A DNA stretch of 64,000 nt from Arthrobacter jiangjiafuii. GTDB taxonomy: Bacteria > Actinomycetota > Actinomycetes > Actinomycetales > Micrococcaceae. Location: NCBI RefSeq assembly GCF_018622995.1, contig NZ_CP076022.1, forward strand, positions 2,604,001 to 2,668,000, given 5' to 3'. A program made the translations under genes and the position numbers. How positions within the stretch are numbered: the first letter of the stretch is position 1; the number at the start of each line of letters is the position of its first letter. The notes below the pieces were generated by a model that made no database searches, had not been told where the DNA came from, and saw only the letters and a list, made by a program, of their open reading frames with translations. Of this stretch, positions 17,669 to 26,046 are shown piece by piece.

Positions 17669-18580
17669 CTAAACCTTTAAGTATCGTCGAAGCGTCAGCA
17701 GCGAGGATACGCCTGCCAGGAGCGCCCCGACTATGAGTAGGACCGGGCTGAGCACCAGCACCTGCTGCGCCGAGATGAACGCAGTGGCCGGATAGGCCTT
17801 GGCCAGGGCACCGATAAAGAAGTGTGCCACTGCCCACAGCGTACCTGAAGCCAGGACGGCACCAATGAGGGCGGCGATGACGCCTTCGAGGATAAACGGC
17901 AGCTGGATGACGACCTTTGACGCTCCAACCAGCCGCATGATGCCGGTTTCCCGGCGGCGGCTGAAGGCCGAGAGCCGGATCGTCGTGGCGATGAGCAGGA
18001 TCGCGCACACCAGCATCACCCCGGCGATGAACAGCGCGATCAGCGATGCCATGTTCATGAAGGAAAAGACCTTCTCCAGCAGTTCACGCTGGTCGCTGAC
18101 GGTTTCCACGCCGGGCATCGACGAAAACGCCTCGTTGATGACCTCGTACTTTTCCGGGTCCACGAGGGACACCCGGAACGACTCCGGCAGCTGGTCGGCG
18201 GTGACCGAGTCCACCAGCGGCGAGTTGGCGAACTGGTCCCGGAAATGGTTCAGCGCCGTCTCCTGGTCCTCATAGTCCACAGAGGCGACGTATTGGGAAA
18301 AGGCGGGGGAAGCGAGCTGCTCTTCGATGGCGGTGCGCTGCTCGTCAGTCACCGGGCCGGAGGCGCAGGACGGCGTGGTGGAGGAATCAACGCACAGGAA
18401 GACCGCCACCTGCACCTTGTCGTACCAGTACCCCTTCATCTGGCCGATCTGCAGCTGCAGGAGGCCTGCCGCACCTACGAAAGTGAGCGACACAAATGTC
18501 ACCAGGATGACCGAGACCACCATGGACAGGTTGCGCCGGATGCCTGATCCGATTTCGCCGAGGACAAATGCGAGCCTCAT
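17669..18580 (-). CDS. ftsX: Cell division ABC transporter permease FtsX
   Basis: A 303-residue four-TM protein. It begins [20 protein letters not shown], has TM1 at about 20-43, a large extracellular domain (about 50-165, containing a Cys pair near [13 protein letters not shown]) and three further TMs ending [10 protein letters not shown]. It works with FtsE to transmit ATP hydrolysis to outside wall hydrolases. It overlaps ftsE by four bases. The M23 gene starts 54 bases after its stop. Confidence 0.95.
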   Translation of the reverse strand: MRLAFVLGEIGSGIRRNLSMVVSVILVTFVSLTFVGAAGLLQLQIGQMKGYWYDKVQVAVFLCVDSSTTPSCASGPVTDEQRTAIEEQLASPAFSQYVASVDYEDQETALNHFRDQFANSPLVDSVTADQLPESFRVSLVDPEKYEVINEAFSSMPGVETVSDQRELLEKVFSFMNMASLIALFIAGVMLVCAILLIATTIRLSAFSRRRETGIMRLVGASKVVIQLPFILEGVIAALIGAVLASGTLWAVAHFFIGALAKAYPATAFISAQQVLVLSPVLLIVGALLAGVSSLLTLRRYLKV

Positions 18581-19407
18581 TCGGCGGCCTCCGTTCCTGC
18601 TGCGCCGTTTGCACCCGGGGTGGCCGGAGCACCGGAAGCCTGCGGGCCGCCGTCGTGCTTGCGGACACCGCCCTGCAGAATGATCGACTCCGGCAGAATG
18701 ATGGCTCCCTGCTGGGTCTGGGGGGCACCCAGATAGATGCCCTCCCGCTCGTCGCGCACGATCTTTCCGTGGTGCAGCTCCACCACGCGCTTGCGCATGG
18801 CGTTCACGATGTCGTCGTCATGGGTGGCCATGACTACGGTGGTGCCGTTCTGGTTGATGCGGTCCAGGACCTTCATGATGCCCAGCGAAGTAGTGGGGTC
18901 AAGGTTTCCGGTGGGCTCATCGGCGAGCAGGATTCCCGGCTTGTTGACGATGGCGCGGGCAATGGCCACGCGCTGTTGCTCACCACCGGAGAGCTCGTGG
19001 GGCAGGCGGTTGTCCTTGCCTTCCAGGCCGACGGTCTTCAGGACCTCGGGCACGGAATCGCGGATTACCGCGCGGCTGCGGCCGATCACCTGCATCGCAA
19101 AGGCCACGTTGGCGAACACTGTCTTGTTCGGCAGCAGCCGGAAGTCCTGGAAGACGACGCCGATTCCGCGGCGCAGGCGCGGCACGCGCCAGCTGGGAAT
19201 CTTTGCGACGTTGGAACCGGCAACGTAGACGGTCCCGCGGGACGCGTGCTCCTCCTTGAGGATCAGCCGGATGAAGGTGGACTTCCCGGAGCCGGAGGCC
19301 CCGACCAGGAACACGAACTCGCCGCGGTCCACCTCGAGGTTCACGGAGTTCAGGGCAGGCCTGGAATTGCGGTCATAGACCTTGGTGACGTTATCGAAAG
19401 TGATCAT
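18577..19407 (-). CDS. ftsE: Cell division ATP-binding protein FtsE
   Basis: A 276-residue ATPase: Walker [10 protein letters not shown] (about 36-44), Q-loop [11 protein letters not shown], signature [14 protein letters not shown], Walker [13 protein letters not shown] and H-loop ATHDDD. About 45 residues beyond the usual ~230-residue FtsE form a low-complexity tail rich in G, A and P ([19 protein letters not shown]), which is seen in some Micrococcaceae. The stop overlaps the ftsX start. It drives conformational change in FtsX during septal wall hydrolysis. Confidence 0.96.
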   Translation of the reverse strand: MITFDNVTKVYDRNSRPALNSVNLEVDRGEFVFLVGASGSGKSTFIRLILKEEHASRGTVYVAGSNVAKIPSWRVPRLRRGIGVVFQDFRLLPNKTVFANVAFAMQVIGRSRAVIRDSVPEVLKTVGLEGKDNRLPHELSGGEQQRVAIARAIVNKPGILLADEPTGNLDPTTSLGIMKVLDRINQNGTTVVMATHDDDIVNAMRKRVVELHHGKIVRDEREGIYLGAPQTQQGAIILPESIILQGGVRKHDGGPQASGAPATPGANGAAGTEAAE

Positions 19408-19589
19408 GTCTGCTTAGCGCCCATCAGTGCGGCCGGAAGACGGGCCTTGGTTTGGGGTAAGGGCGCCGGCTGTTCGACTATATCGACGGTTCCACCTGTC
19501 CGGGCAGATTACCGGCGGTGTGTCGCCGTTGCAGTGCGTTTGACTGGTTGCTTCAGGCCCGCCGCGCGGCAACGGCAGGGCTGCAACGG

Positions 19590-20708
19590 CTACTTACGCG
19601 CCGACACACTGCCGTTGGCACGCCAGCGGATGCCGGCGTCGATGAAGTCGTCGATCTCGCCGTCGAACACTGCCGAGGTGTTGCCCACTTCGTGTTCCGT
19701 GCGCAGGTCCTTGACCATCTGGTACGGGTTCAGGACATAGGACCGCATCTGGTCCCCCCAGGAGGCCTTCACATCTCCGGCGAACGCCTTCTTCTCGGCG
19801 TCCTCCTGTTCCTTTTTCAGCAGCAGCAGGCGGGACTGCAGCACGCGCATGGCAGCGGCACGGTTTTGCAGCTGCGACTTTTCGTTCTGCATGGACACCA
19901 CGGTCCCGGTGGGGAGGTGGGTCAGGCGCACCGCGGAGTCGGTGGTGTTCACCGACTGGCCGCCGGGGCCTGAGGAACGGAAGACATCGACCCGGATCTC
20001 GTTGTCGGGGATGTCGATGTGGTCGGTCGGCTCGATCAGCGGAATGACCTCGACGGCAGCGAAGGACGTCTGGCGGCGGCCCTGGTTGTCGAACGGGCTG
20101 ATCCGGACCAGCCGGTGGGTGCCGGCCTCCACGACCAGGGTGCCAAAGGCGTAGGGTGCCTTGACTTCGAAGGTCGCCGATTTCAGGCCGGCCTCTTCGG
20201 CGTAGGAGGTGTCCAGGACCGTGGTCGGGTAGCCGTGGCGTTCGGCCCAGCGCAGGTACATGCGCAGCAGCATCTCGGCGAAGTCCGCCGCGTCCACTCC
20301 CCCGGCTCCGGACCGGATGGTGACGACGGCTTCACGCTCGTCGTACTCGCCGGAGAGCAGGGTCACCACTTCGAGCTGGGAGAGCGACTTGCGCAGGGAC
20401 TCCAGCTCGGTGACGGCTTCGGCCCTGGTTTCGGCGTCGGACTCGTCCCGGGCGAGCTCCACCATGACCTCGAGGTCGTCGATGCGGGATTCCAGCTTCT
20501 GGAGCCGCTCCAGCGCGGTCTGCCGGTGCGAGAGCTTGGACGTGATCTTCTGCGCTTCAGCGGGGTCGTCCCAGAGATCGGGGACGCCCGCCATTTCGCT
20601 CAGCTCTTCGATGTCCTCTTTGATGGCAGCCACATCGGAGACGTCTTCGATGGATGCAAAGGTGGACCTGAGGGCGCGGATCTCCGCGGGAAAATCGATT
20701 TCAGCCAT
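19590..20708 (-). CDS. prfB: Peptide chain release factor 2
   Basis: A 372-residue RF2 for UGA and UAA. The stop-recognition motif SPF ([16 protein letters not shown]) and the catalytic GGQ loop ([15 protein letters not shown]) are present, as is [18 protein letters not shown]. The frame is uninterrupted, so there is no programmed +1 frameshift of the kind controlling E. coli prfB. It lies upstream of ftsE on the same strand with 182 bases between, in which I see no gene. Confidence 0.97.
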   Translation of the reverse strand: MAEIDFPAEIRALRSTFASIEDVSDVAAIKEDIEELSEMAGVPDLWDDPAEAQKITSKLSHRQTALERLQKLESRIDDLEVMVELARDESDAETRAEAVTELESLRKSLSQLEVVTLLSGEYDEREAVVTIRSGAGGVDAADFAEMLLRMYLRWAERHGYPTTVLDTSYAEEAGLKSATFEVKAPYAFGTLVVEAGTHRLVRISPFDNQGRRQTSFAAVEVIPLIEPTDHIDIPDNEIRVDVFRSSGPGGQSVNTTDSAVRLTHLPTGTVVSMQNEKSQLQNRAAAMRVLQSRLLLLKKEQEDAEKKAFAGDVKASWGDQMRSYVLNPYQMVKDLRTEHEVGNTSAVFDGEIDDFIDAGIRWRANGSVSARK

Positions 20709-20873
20709 GGTATTTACAGCCTACGCCATGAGCCCGGGCCCCTGCTGTCCGCCGTCCGTTGGGTGCGGCCAACGGACGGATATCTGCCCGGACACACCAC
20801 GGCCGGAGGTTTGCTAGGTGGCCCGCTGGCGGACGTAGATTGGTTCTGTCAGCATCTGCAGAAGGAGCCGAAT

Positions 20874-21185
20874 GTGAGCAACCCGAACGCCGAATCAGCG
20901 CAGACCCCGATCCGCCACCCCGAGTCCGGACGCCGCTACTCCCTGGAGGAGCTGGAGGCACTTGCTGGCGAAGGAGACCCCTGGGCGTTGGGGAAGCTGG
21001 ATGAGTGGGAGCTGCACTTTGCCAACGAGTACAGCATCAGCCACAAGGACCGGTGCCCCGACCCGGGCTGTGACCAGTACGGCGAGCCGGTGACACTTTG
21101 CTACTCCGAGAACGGTGAACTTCTCGACGTTGACCACGGCGGCTGGGGACACCCACCTGCGATCGAACAGGCCAAGGCTTCCTAG
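20874..21185 (+). CDS. Small conserved hypothetical protein
   Basis: A 103-residue acidic, soluble protein starting at GTG, with GAAGGAG six bases ahead fixing the start. It reads as an N-terminal helix-rich segment (SGRRYSLEELEALAGEGDPWALGKLDEWELHFANEY, here split around LEELEALAG) followed by a short module with cysteines CPDPGC and a late LCYS. The cysteines could bind metal. I do not recognise the family. It is transcribed divergently from prfB and converges on the tad locus end. Confidence 0.75.
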   Translation: MSNPNAESAQTPIRHPESGRRYSLEELEALAGEGDPWALGKLDEWELHFANEYSISHKDRCPDPGCDQYGEPVTLCYSENGELLDVDHGGWGHPPAIEQAKAS

Positions 21186-21212
21186 CCCGCCTGCCCTATT
21201 GGCTCAGCGGGC

Positions 21213-21725
21213 CTATTGGCTTAGGCGGGCCCGGGCCTCGCTGACGGCCATGATCGGAATCCCGTCCGGCACCAGGAAGTTCACCAGCGGCGGATGCACC
21301 ACCCCGGTCAGCACGACTTTGGCCGTGCGGCCGTCCGAAGTTCCGGTTTCCCGGTCCACTCCGAGACCGGGCAGCCTTGCCGCCGCGTTCGTGTCCGCCA
21401 GGTACCGGTTCACCTCCGCCTGGACTGCTGCTGGGGAGAGCACGGCGGCCGGGACGCCGGCTGACCCTGATCCCTGCCCCAAAGAGAAGGTATCCGCGGC
21501 GGCGATCGCCGCGCCGTCGGCCGCCGAGAGCAGCTTCTTATGCCCCAGGTACAGGGCAGATGCGCCCATGACCACAGTCAGAACCAGCAGGCTCACCAGG
21601 AGATAGCCGATAATCAGTACCCCGATCTGCCCCTCGTCGCCGCTGGCGCTGGTGCGGATTCGGGAACTGATCGGTTGTCCGGCAGAAGCGTGTCGCCGGT
21701 GCCACCGGCGTTGGAGCGCCCTCAC
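21213..21725 (-). CDS. Tad pilus TadG/TadE-like minor pseudopilin, last gene of locus
   Basis: A 170-residue protein with an N-terminal GDEGQIGVLIIGYLL class III-type segment and a single TM (about 35-58), followed by a periplasm-side domain beginning YLGHKKLLSAADGAAIAAAD, the pattern of TadG-like pilus assembly proteins. I start it at GTG 21725, which overlaps the preceding tadE stop (GTGA). Two imperfect 17-18 bp tandem copies of a CCTATTGGCT-containing sequence span its stop codon (21195-21229). It lacks the VWA domain of full-length TadG. Confidence 0.8.
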   Translation of the reverse strand: MRALQRRWHRRHASAGQPISSRIRTSASGDEGQIGVLIIGYLLVSLLVLTVVMGASALYLGHKKLLSAADGAAIAAADTFSLGQGSGSAGVPAAVLSPAAVQAEVNRYLADTNAAARLPGLGVDRETGTSDGRTAKVVLTGVVHPPLVNFLVPDGIPIMAVSEARARLSQ

Positions 21726-22177
21726 CCGTACCGCTCCACCATCTGGGTGGCGGCGGAGTCCACCGTGACCGGAGCGAACTCCATGCCGGGGATTCCGGGT
21801 GCCAGCGGCAGGGGTACATCGAAGCGGACCTCCGCCGTCACCGTGGAACCGGGCGTCAGGCACTGGGCCGAGCAGGCGATTTCCAGCAGCATTGCCTCGG
21901 GTTCGAAACCGAAGTCGGTGAAGGCCAACTCGGCCGCTGCCCGGGCCTGCTGCTCCGCGCGTACCGGGTCGCCCGCGGCAACATAGACCTTCGCTGCCGA
22001 CTCGGCCGCGCCGACGGCGGCGAAGGAGGCGCCCTGGACCTGGCCCGCCGTCACGATGAGGTAGATGACAGGCACCAGGAGCAGCAGTCCCAGGAAAATG
22101 AACTCCACAACGGCGCTGCCTTCCTCGGCGTCGCACTCCTCAGCCGCCGGCAGCGGCGTCGACGCCCAAGTACCCAT
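21722..22177 (-). CDS. tadE: Tad pilus TadE-like pseudopilin (second TadE)
   Basis: A 151-residue protein. I start at ATG 22177 because of the perfect GGAGGTGA seven bases ahead. It has a short hydrophilic leader (STPLPAAEECDAEE), the TadE processing-like site GSAVVEF (about 22-28), one TM (FIFLGLLLLVPVIYLIV) and an extracellular domain with a Cys pair (CSAQC). Its 5' end is duplicated 1.46 kb away at 23.6 kb, and a decayed flp fragment sits just upstream. It overlaps the tadG-like gene by four bases. Confidence 0.85.
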   Translation of the reverse strand: MGTWASTPLPAAEECDAEEGSAVVEFIFLGLLLLVPVIYLIVTAGQVQGASFAAVGAAESAAKVYVAAGDPVRAEQQARAAAELAFTDFGFEPEAMLLEIACSAQCLTPGSTVTAEVRFDVPLPLAPGIPGMEFAPVTVDSAATQMVERYG

Positions 22178-22200
22178 GGCCTGTTCACCTCCAAACCGCC
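22121..22200 (-). repeat. Direct repeat copy B (5' end of tadE)
   Basis: This 80-base stretch, covering the RBS and first codons of tadE, matches 23581-23660 in the same orientation. The core of 28 bases (22136-22163 and 23596-23623) is identical and the flanks are similar. The two copies bracket the glycosyltransferase cassette. Confidence 0.85.
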
Positions 22201-22262
22201 GCTGGGCCAGACGCTGCTGAGACAAAACCAGGGTGAAGGCCGCCAGTATTGACGACATCAAA
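22200..22262 (-). pseudogene. Fragment of a second flp-like pilin gene
   Basis: Aligned with the 3' half of the flp-like gene at 24.0 kb, 44 of 61 bases match by hand count, and the encoded peptides correspond in frame (MSSILAAFTLVLSQQRLAQ against MSATLVAFILVMAQEYLG). It has no own start region and runs straight into the tadE RBS, so it is a truncated remnant. Confidence 0.65.
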
Positions 22263-22275
22263 GTGCCTGCTGTGC

Positions 22276-22437
22276 CTACGGTCGGTCAACCGAGTTCTTC
22301 CTCAGAAGTATGAACACGCCTGCTATAACGAAGATTCCTCCCAGGATAAACAGCATTGTCGTTCCTATCGCCAGTCCGGTTGTTGCCAGGCTGGCCTCAA
22401 TACCACTGGCAATCAGATCAGTTGCGTATTCGTACAC
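22276..22437 (-). CDS. 53-residue single-TM membrane protein, partner of the glycosyltransferase
   Basis: A short gene starting at GTG 22437 with GGAGGGGG six bases upstream; its start lies inside the last codons of the glycosyltransferase gene (20-base overlap), implying coupled translation. The product begins MYEYATDLIASGIEASL and has a hydrophobic segment GLAIGTTMLFILGGIFVIAG, one more hydrophobic stretch VFILL, and a basic tail RKNSVDRP. I know no family for it. It may be a membrane anchor or regulator for the glycosyltransferase, which is inference from coupling alone. Confidence 0.65.
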   Translation of the reverse strand: MYEYATDLIASGIEASLATTGLAIGTTMLFILGGIFVIAGVFILLRKNSVDRP

Positions 22438-23497
22438 TTTCTACCCCCTCCGCTTTGTATTGCGCGGCCCACAGGTCACGATCTTTGTGGGTGATCTTCT
22501 TGCGGATGACTTCTCCCCAAGACGCAATAATCCATCCACCGCGTATCCAGGCCAGGAACTCCGTAGGGATTATGGTCACGGCCATAAAGATGTCCCACTT
22601 GTCCTTGAACGGGATACGAACGGCAGTCTTGAGGTTAATCGCCATGAACAAGAAGGGCACGAGTAGTCCCCACCACACTATTGTCAGGGTGTCTAGGTAT
22701 AACGCCAGGGTTATCACCGTGACCCACAGCATCCGGATGACCGGTCCGATCAGATTCAGTATCTGGCTTCCCCAGTCCCTGATGGTCAGGCGGTTAACTC
22801 CGAAGCGGAGCAGATCCTGGCATGTACCTGCCTGCCACTTCATGCGCTGTCCCCAGAGAGACTTCATGTTCTTCATCCCGTCCGTGTACGCCCGGACTGT
22901 ACGGGATACATATGTCCTGTACCCGGCTTCCCGCAGGCGGTAGGTCAGCTCGAAGTCTTCCACGGCGCTTTCGTACGACCACGGTCCTTCCCGGTCATCC
23001 CGGTCGGCAATCTCCCTCAGTGCAAAACCGGAGAATGCAGACCCGGCACCTGCCAGGACGTTGGTCCACCCATGATTCAACCCCTGTTGGATGTTGTATG
23101 CATATTCGGATTTCTGCATCCTGCACCAATAACCTGGCTGCTGGATGGTAAATTTGGAAGTCGATCCTCCGAAGAGACGCTTTTGTGACTCCTTCTCCCA
23201 GTCTTCGATGGCATTGGGAGCAAGCACAGTGTCTGCGTCCATGGAAACCACAAGATCGGCGTGTCGGGCATAGATATTCCACCCCCGATTCATGGCCTCC
23301 GACTTGCGGTGTTTTAGGCGCGGCAGTTCCATTACTATTACCGGATACTTCCTTGCCACCACCGCCGTCCGATCCGTGCATCCATTTGCGATAATGACGA
23401 TCTGGTCCGCCTTACGGGTCTGCGCGAGAAGGGACTCGATGGTTTCCCCTATAGTGTGTTCCTCATTGTGTGCCGGTACTAATACAGTGATATTCAT
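22418..23497 (-). CDS. Membrane-bound family 2 glycosyltransferase, inserted in the tad locus
   Basis: A 359-residue enzyme starting at ATG 23497 after a near-perfect AAGGAGGT. It has the GT-A nucleotide site VVSMDADTVL (about 75-84), an acceptor-side ED (SAVEDFELTYRLREAGY) and GQRMKW (about 225), a variant of the QxxRW motif of processive GT2 enzymes such as NodC and hyaluronan synthase. A hydrophobic C-terminal region (about 245-335) gives two to four TMs. GC is visibly lower than in its surroundings (30 of 60 bases in 22561-22620 against 37 of 60 in 25501-25560), and tadE duplications flank it, so it was probably acquired. It may glycosylate the pilus or make a short surface glycan. Confidence 0.88.
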   Translation of the reverse strand: MNITVLVPAHNEEHTIGETIESLLAQTRKADQIVIIANGCTDRTAVVARKYPVIVMELPRLKHRKSEAMNRGWNIYARHADLVVSMDADTVLAPNAIEDWEKESQKRLFGGSTSKFTIQQPGYWCRMQKSEYAYNIQQGLNHGWTNVLAGAGSAFSGFALREIADRDDREGPWSYESAVEDFELTYRLREAGYRTYVSRTVRAYTDGMKNMKSLWGQRMKWQAGTCQDLLRFGVNRLTIRDWGSQILNLIGPVIRMLWVTVITLALYLDTLTIVWWGLLVPFLFMAINLKTAVRIPFKDKWDIFMAVTIIPTEFLAWIRGGWIIASWGEVIRKKITHKDRDLWAAQYKAEGVESVRIRN

Positions 23498-23499
23498 TT

Positions 23500-23637
23500 T
23501 TACCTCCTTCCTGTTCGAGCTTGATTGTTTAGATAACGGACACCAGAGGCAGCAGCACAATGAACATGAACGGCGCCGCCTTCCTCAGCGGCGCCCTCCT
23601 CAGCCGCCGGCAGCGGCGTCGACTCCCCAGTAGGCAT
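23500..23637 (-). pseudogene. Decayed 5' remnant of a tadE gene
   Basis: From the ATG at 23637 the frame reads like the start of the intact tadE at 22177 (STPLPAAEEGAAEEGGAV against STPLPAAEECDAEEGSAV). Then small indels shift the frame, although bases still match the TM-coding part (a shifted frame reads FIVLLPLVSVI then stops). The frame ends at a TAA whose last base is three bases ahead of the glycosyltransferase ATG. It shares sequence with the 3' end of the first tadE gene. Confidence 0.7.
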
Positions 23638-23660
23638 GTCCTGTCACCTCCAACCCATCG
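23581..23660 (-). repeat. Direct repeat copy A
   Basis: Partner of 22121-22200, same orientation, 28-base identical core at 23596-23623. It contains the stop codon of the upstream tadE-like gene and the start of the tadE remnant. Confidence 0.85.
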
Positions 23661-23998
23661 CTTGGTCCCAAGAGGCCGATCACGGGAAGCGGGGCACGGA
23701 CAGTGATTTTCAGCATCCGGGCACCATCCAGCGTCGTTTCCTCAAAGGCCACATCCTCGGCCAGCGAGTCATTGAGGGCGATGCGGATGAGTTCTTCGGT
23801 GCGCTCGGCCCCGTCCCCCGGGGAGCGGTCAGCCAGCGTCCCGTACCGTGCACCGGAGGCAGCAGCATCGATCAGGGTGTTCCGGATGTGCAGGACCAGC
23901 GCCAACTGGATGATCGACAGGAACAGCAGTGTCAGCAGGGCTCCCACCATGACGAAATCCACGACGGCGGATCCGGCCTCCCGGTCCGGCCACTCCAG
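23600..23998 (-). CDS. tadE: Tad pilus TadE-like pseudopilin (first TadE), start uncertain
   Basis: A TadE-family protein of about 120-132 residues. It has the signature GSAVVDF, a TM segment VGALLTLLFLSIIQLALVLH and the conserved RNTLIDAAASGARYGTLADRSP block. No ATG, GTG or TTG lies in frame between the stop of the flp-like gene and the GSAVVDF motif. The only codon after AAGGAG is CTG at 23998; a GTG at 23962 falls inside the motif itself. I list the CTG as provisional start. Either translation starts unusually or by read-in from flp, or an ancestral start has been lost. Its C-terminus (YWGVDAAAGG) is read from the duplicated sequence. Confidence 0.75.
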   Translation of the reverse strand: MEWPDREAGSAVVDFVMVGALLTLLFLSIIQLALVLHIRNTLIDAAASGARYGTLADRSPGDGAERTEELIRIALNDSLAEDVAFEETTLDGARMLKITVRAPLPVIGLLGPSDGLEVTGHAYWGVDAAAGG

Positions 23999-24003
23999 TC
24001 TCC

Positions 24004-24228
24004 TTAGGGGTTGTTCACCTTGGCCATCGCCGCCTCGAACATGGCCCCCAGATACTCCTGTGCCATGACCAAGATGAAGGCCACCAGCGTTGCCGACATC
24101 AGGGTGATCATCACCCAGCCGGGGACGTCGCCGCGCTCGCGGTCGTCGCCTTTCAGCGCCTGATTCAACCGGAGCGTCAGCGCGGTGCCAAGGAAGAGCA
24201 GGAGACGGGACGCGGAATTGGTGTACAT
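24004..24228 (-). CDS. Flp-like small pilin/TadE-neighbour protein
   Basis: A 74-residue protein with two hydrophobic parts. The second half, GDVPGWVMITLMSATLVAFILVMAQ, resembles small Flp-type pilin or pseudopilin proteins found between tadC and tadE in actinobacteria. The first 20 residues (LLLFLGTALTLRL) are also hydrophobic. AAAGGA lies ahead of the ATG. It sits 25 bases after tadC. Its 3' half has a decayed copy before the second tadE. A classical Flp processing site G/xxxxEY is not obvious. Confidence 0.75.
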   Translation of the reverse strand: MYTNSASRLLLFLGTALTLRLNQALKGDDRERGDVPGWVMITLMSATLVAFILVMAQEYLGAMFEAAMAKVNNP

Positions 24229-24253
24229 GAGGGTTTCCTTTCATCGTGGATGC

Positions 24254-25195
24254 CTAGAGCGCTATCCCCAGCAGGGACAGCCCGGGGAAAATCGAAAAAA
24301 GCACAGTCAACGGAAGCACGCCGAACACGAGTGGGACCATCATCGCGATCTCTTTCCTGCCGGCGCTTTCCATCAGTTCCCGCTTGGCCAGGTCGCGGAC
24401 GTCCTGCGACTGCGCCCGCATAACGTCCGCCAGCGGCGTGCCGCGTTCGATAGCTACCGTCAGCCCGTCGACGAACCGGGACAGCGGTGCCAGCCGGACC
24501 CGGTTGGAGAAGTGCGCCAGGGCAGCAGACAGGGGCACTCCGGACCGGGTCTCCCCGAGGATGCGGGAGAACTCCCCGGCGAGCTCCCCGTGGGCTGTCC
24601 GGGCAATGCGTTCCAACGCCCCGTTGGCACTCTCACCGGCACCCACGGCGAGCGCCATCATTTCCGCCAAACTGGGAAATTCCGCCAGCATGCGGGCCTC
24701 CCGGGCCCGGATCTGTGCACCGAGCCGGTTATCCCGGAACATAAAGCCCAGCACCGCGCCCAGGATCGTGCCGGCGATGACGCCCGTGACGCCCACCCTG
24801 CCGGTGCTGGCCAGCCAAACGGTTACGAAACCGCCCGCCAGCAGGCCCGCTCCGCTCCACAGCACCTGCTCCGCCCGGAAATCCAGGACACTAAGTCCAC
24901 GTCCTGCTCTTTCCAACCGGTGTTCCAGGTCCCTGCTGACAGGATTCAACCGGTTGAGCCGGCGAACTGCCAGGAGCAGCGCGGGGCGCAGGATCCGTTC
25001 CAACGGGCCAAACGGCGTGATGTCCCCCGTCGAGATTGCCAGCAGCCGGGAGGCCTGTCCCCCGGATCGCAGTTGCGGGGCAATACGCTCGCTGAACCGG
25101 ATCTGACGCATCACAGGGACCCTGACCACCGCCAGCCATAACGCCGATCCCAAGGCCAGGCCACACAGGACGGCAAGGATCCACGGCGCGCTCAT
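24254..25195 (-). CDS. tadC: Tad pilus inner membrane platform protein TadC
   Basis: A 313-residue type II secretion F-family protein. TMs lie near the N-terminus (about 3-20), around 105-150 and at the C-terminus (MMVPLVFGVLPLTVLFSIFPG). The conserved F-domain stretch ADVMRAQSQDVRDLAKRELMESAGRKE is present, read here as ADVMRAQSQDVRDL and KRELMESAGRKE. With TadB it forms the membrane platform that converts CpaF ATP hydrolysis into pilin extrusion. It overlaps tadB by four bases. Confidence 0.9.
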   Translation of the reverse strand: MSAPWILAVLCGLALGSALWLAVVRVPVMRQIRFSERIAPQLRSGGQASRLLAISTGDITPFGPLERILRPALLLAVRRLNRLNPVSRDLEHRLERAGRGLSVLDFRAEQVLWSGAGLLAGGFVTVWLASTGRVGVTGVIAGTILGAVLGFMFRDNRLGAQIRAREARMLAEFPSLAEMMALAVGAGESANGALERIARTAHGELAGEFSRILGETRSGVPLSAALAHFSNRVRLAPLSRFVDGLTVAIERGTPLADVMRAQSQDVRDLAKRELMESAGRKEIAMMVPLVFGVLPLTVLFSIFPGLSLLGIAL

Positions 25196-26046
25196 CGGAG
25201 AACCCGCTCTTCCTCTGGCAGCGCACCGATGCGGAGCATCAGCCGATAGCAGAGCACCGAAATCATGATCCCGGCGACAAGTACCGATGCTCCGGCTGCA
25301 GAGTTATAGGCGGCGATGGCTTCGGGGCGGGAAGCCAGCAGCATCAGGACGATCCACGGGGCTGCGACGGCCAGCCGCGCGGCGTTTACCGTCCATGACT
25401 GCCTGGCCAACAGTTCGCTGCGCGTTCGGGCGTTGTCCCGGAGGAATTCGTTCAAGGTGCCCAGCAGGCGGCCGAGGTCGGAGCCACCGACCTCCCGGGT
25501 CAGGCGCAGCGCTTCAACAATCCGATCAGCTACAGGGTCGGCAAGGCTGGCCTTCAACCGGGTCAGGGCGTGGTCAAACTGTCCGCCGGAGCGGTAATCG
25601 GCGGCGAACTCGCGAAATGGCGCCCGCAGCTCTTCCGGTCCGTTTTCGCCCAGCTGGATCAGCGCTTCAGGCAGGGACATCCCCGCGCGGATCGCTGAGC
25701 GCAGATGGTCGACGGCGTCGGGCCAGAGCTCGGTCCGGGACGATCGTTGCCGGCGGGCCTGCCAGCGGACCAAAAACAGCGGGACGCCCGCCCCGAAGAG
25801 ACCGAAGCAGGCGGCAATCGGGAAGCCTCCAGTGCCGGCCAGGACCAGCAAGGCCACCAGGAGGCCTGCGGCGATGCTGCTGGCAACCACGGTGCCCGGC
25901 GTCACTCTCTGGATTCCTGCCTGCAGTAGTTCGTCCTCCAGCCGGCTGGTCCGCGGCTTCCGTGCCGGCGGGGCCGGGACCACCCAGCAGGACCGCCAGA
26001 CCAGAAACAGGCCCAGTCCCAGAAGGAGTCCCGCTGCGGCGCTCAT
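25192..26046 (-). CDS. tadB: Tad pilus inner membrane platform protein TadB
   Basis: A 284-residue type II secretion F-family protein with an N-terminal TM (LLLGLGLFLVWRSCW), a central pair (about 50-90), and C-terminal hydrophobic helices (APWIVLMLLASRPE and SVLVAGIMISVLCYRLML). The cytoplasmic F domain has LRSAIRAGMSLPEALIQLGENG and REVGGSDLGRLLGTLNEFLR. It overlaps both cpaF and tadC by four bases, so the three are co-translated. Confidence 0.9.
   Translation of the reverse strand: MSAAAGLLLGLGLFLVWRSCWVVPAPPARKPRTSRLEDELLQAGIQRVTPGTVVASSIAAGLLVALLVLAGTGGFPIAACFGLFGAGVPLFLVRWQARRQRSSRTELWPDAVDHLRSAIRAGMSLPEALIQLGENGPEELRAPFREFAADYRSGGQFDHALTRLKASLADPVADRIVEALRLTREVGGSDLGRLLGTLNEFLRDNARTRSELLARQSWTVNAARLAVAAPWIVLMLLASRPEAIAAYNSAAGASVLVAGIMISVLCYRLMLRIGALPEEERVLR

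Noticed and set aside
19590-20708. Programmed frameshift in prfB
   Set aside because: The gene is a single open frame with no in-frame UGA near codon 25.
23600-24244. ATG at 24244 as start of the first TadE
   Set aside because: It would read through the whole flp-like gene in another frame, giving about 80 residues of Arg/Gly/Pro-rich shadow sequence before the real TadE motif.
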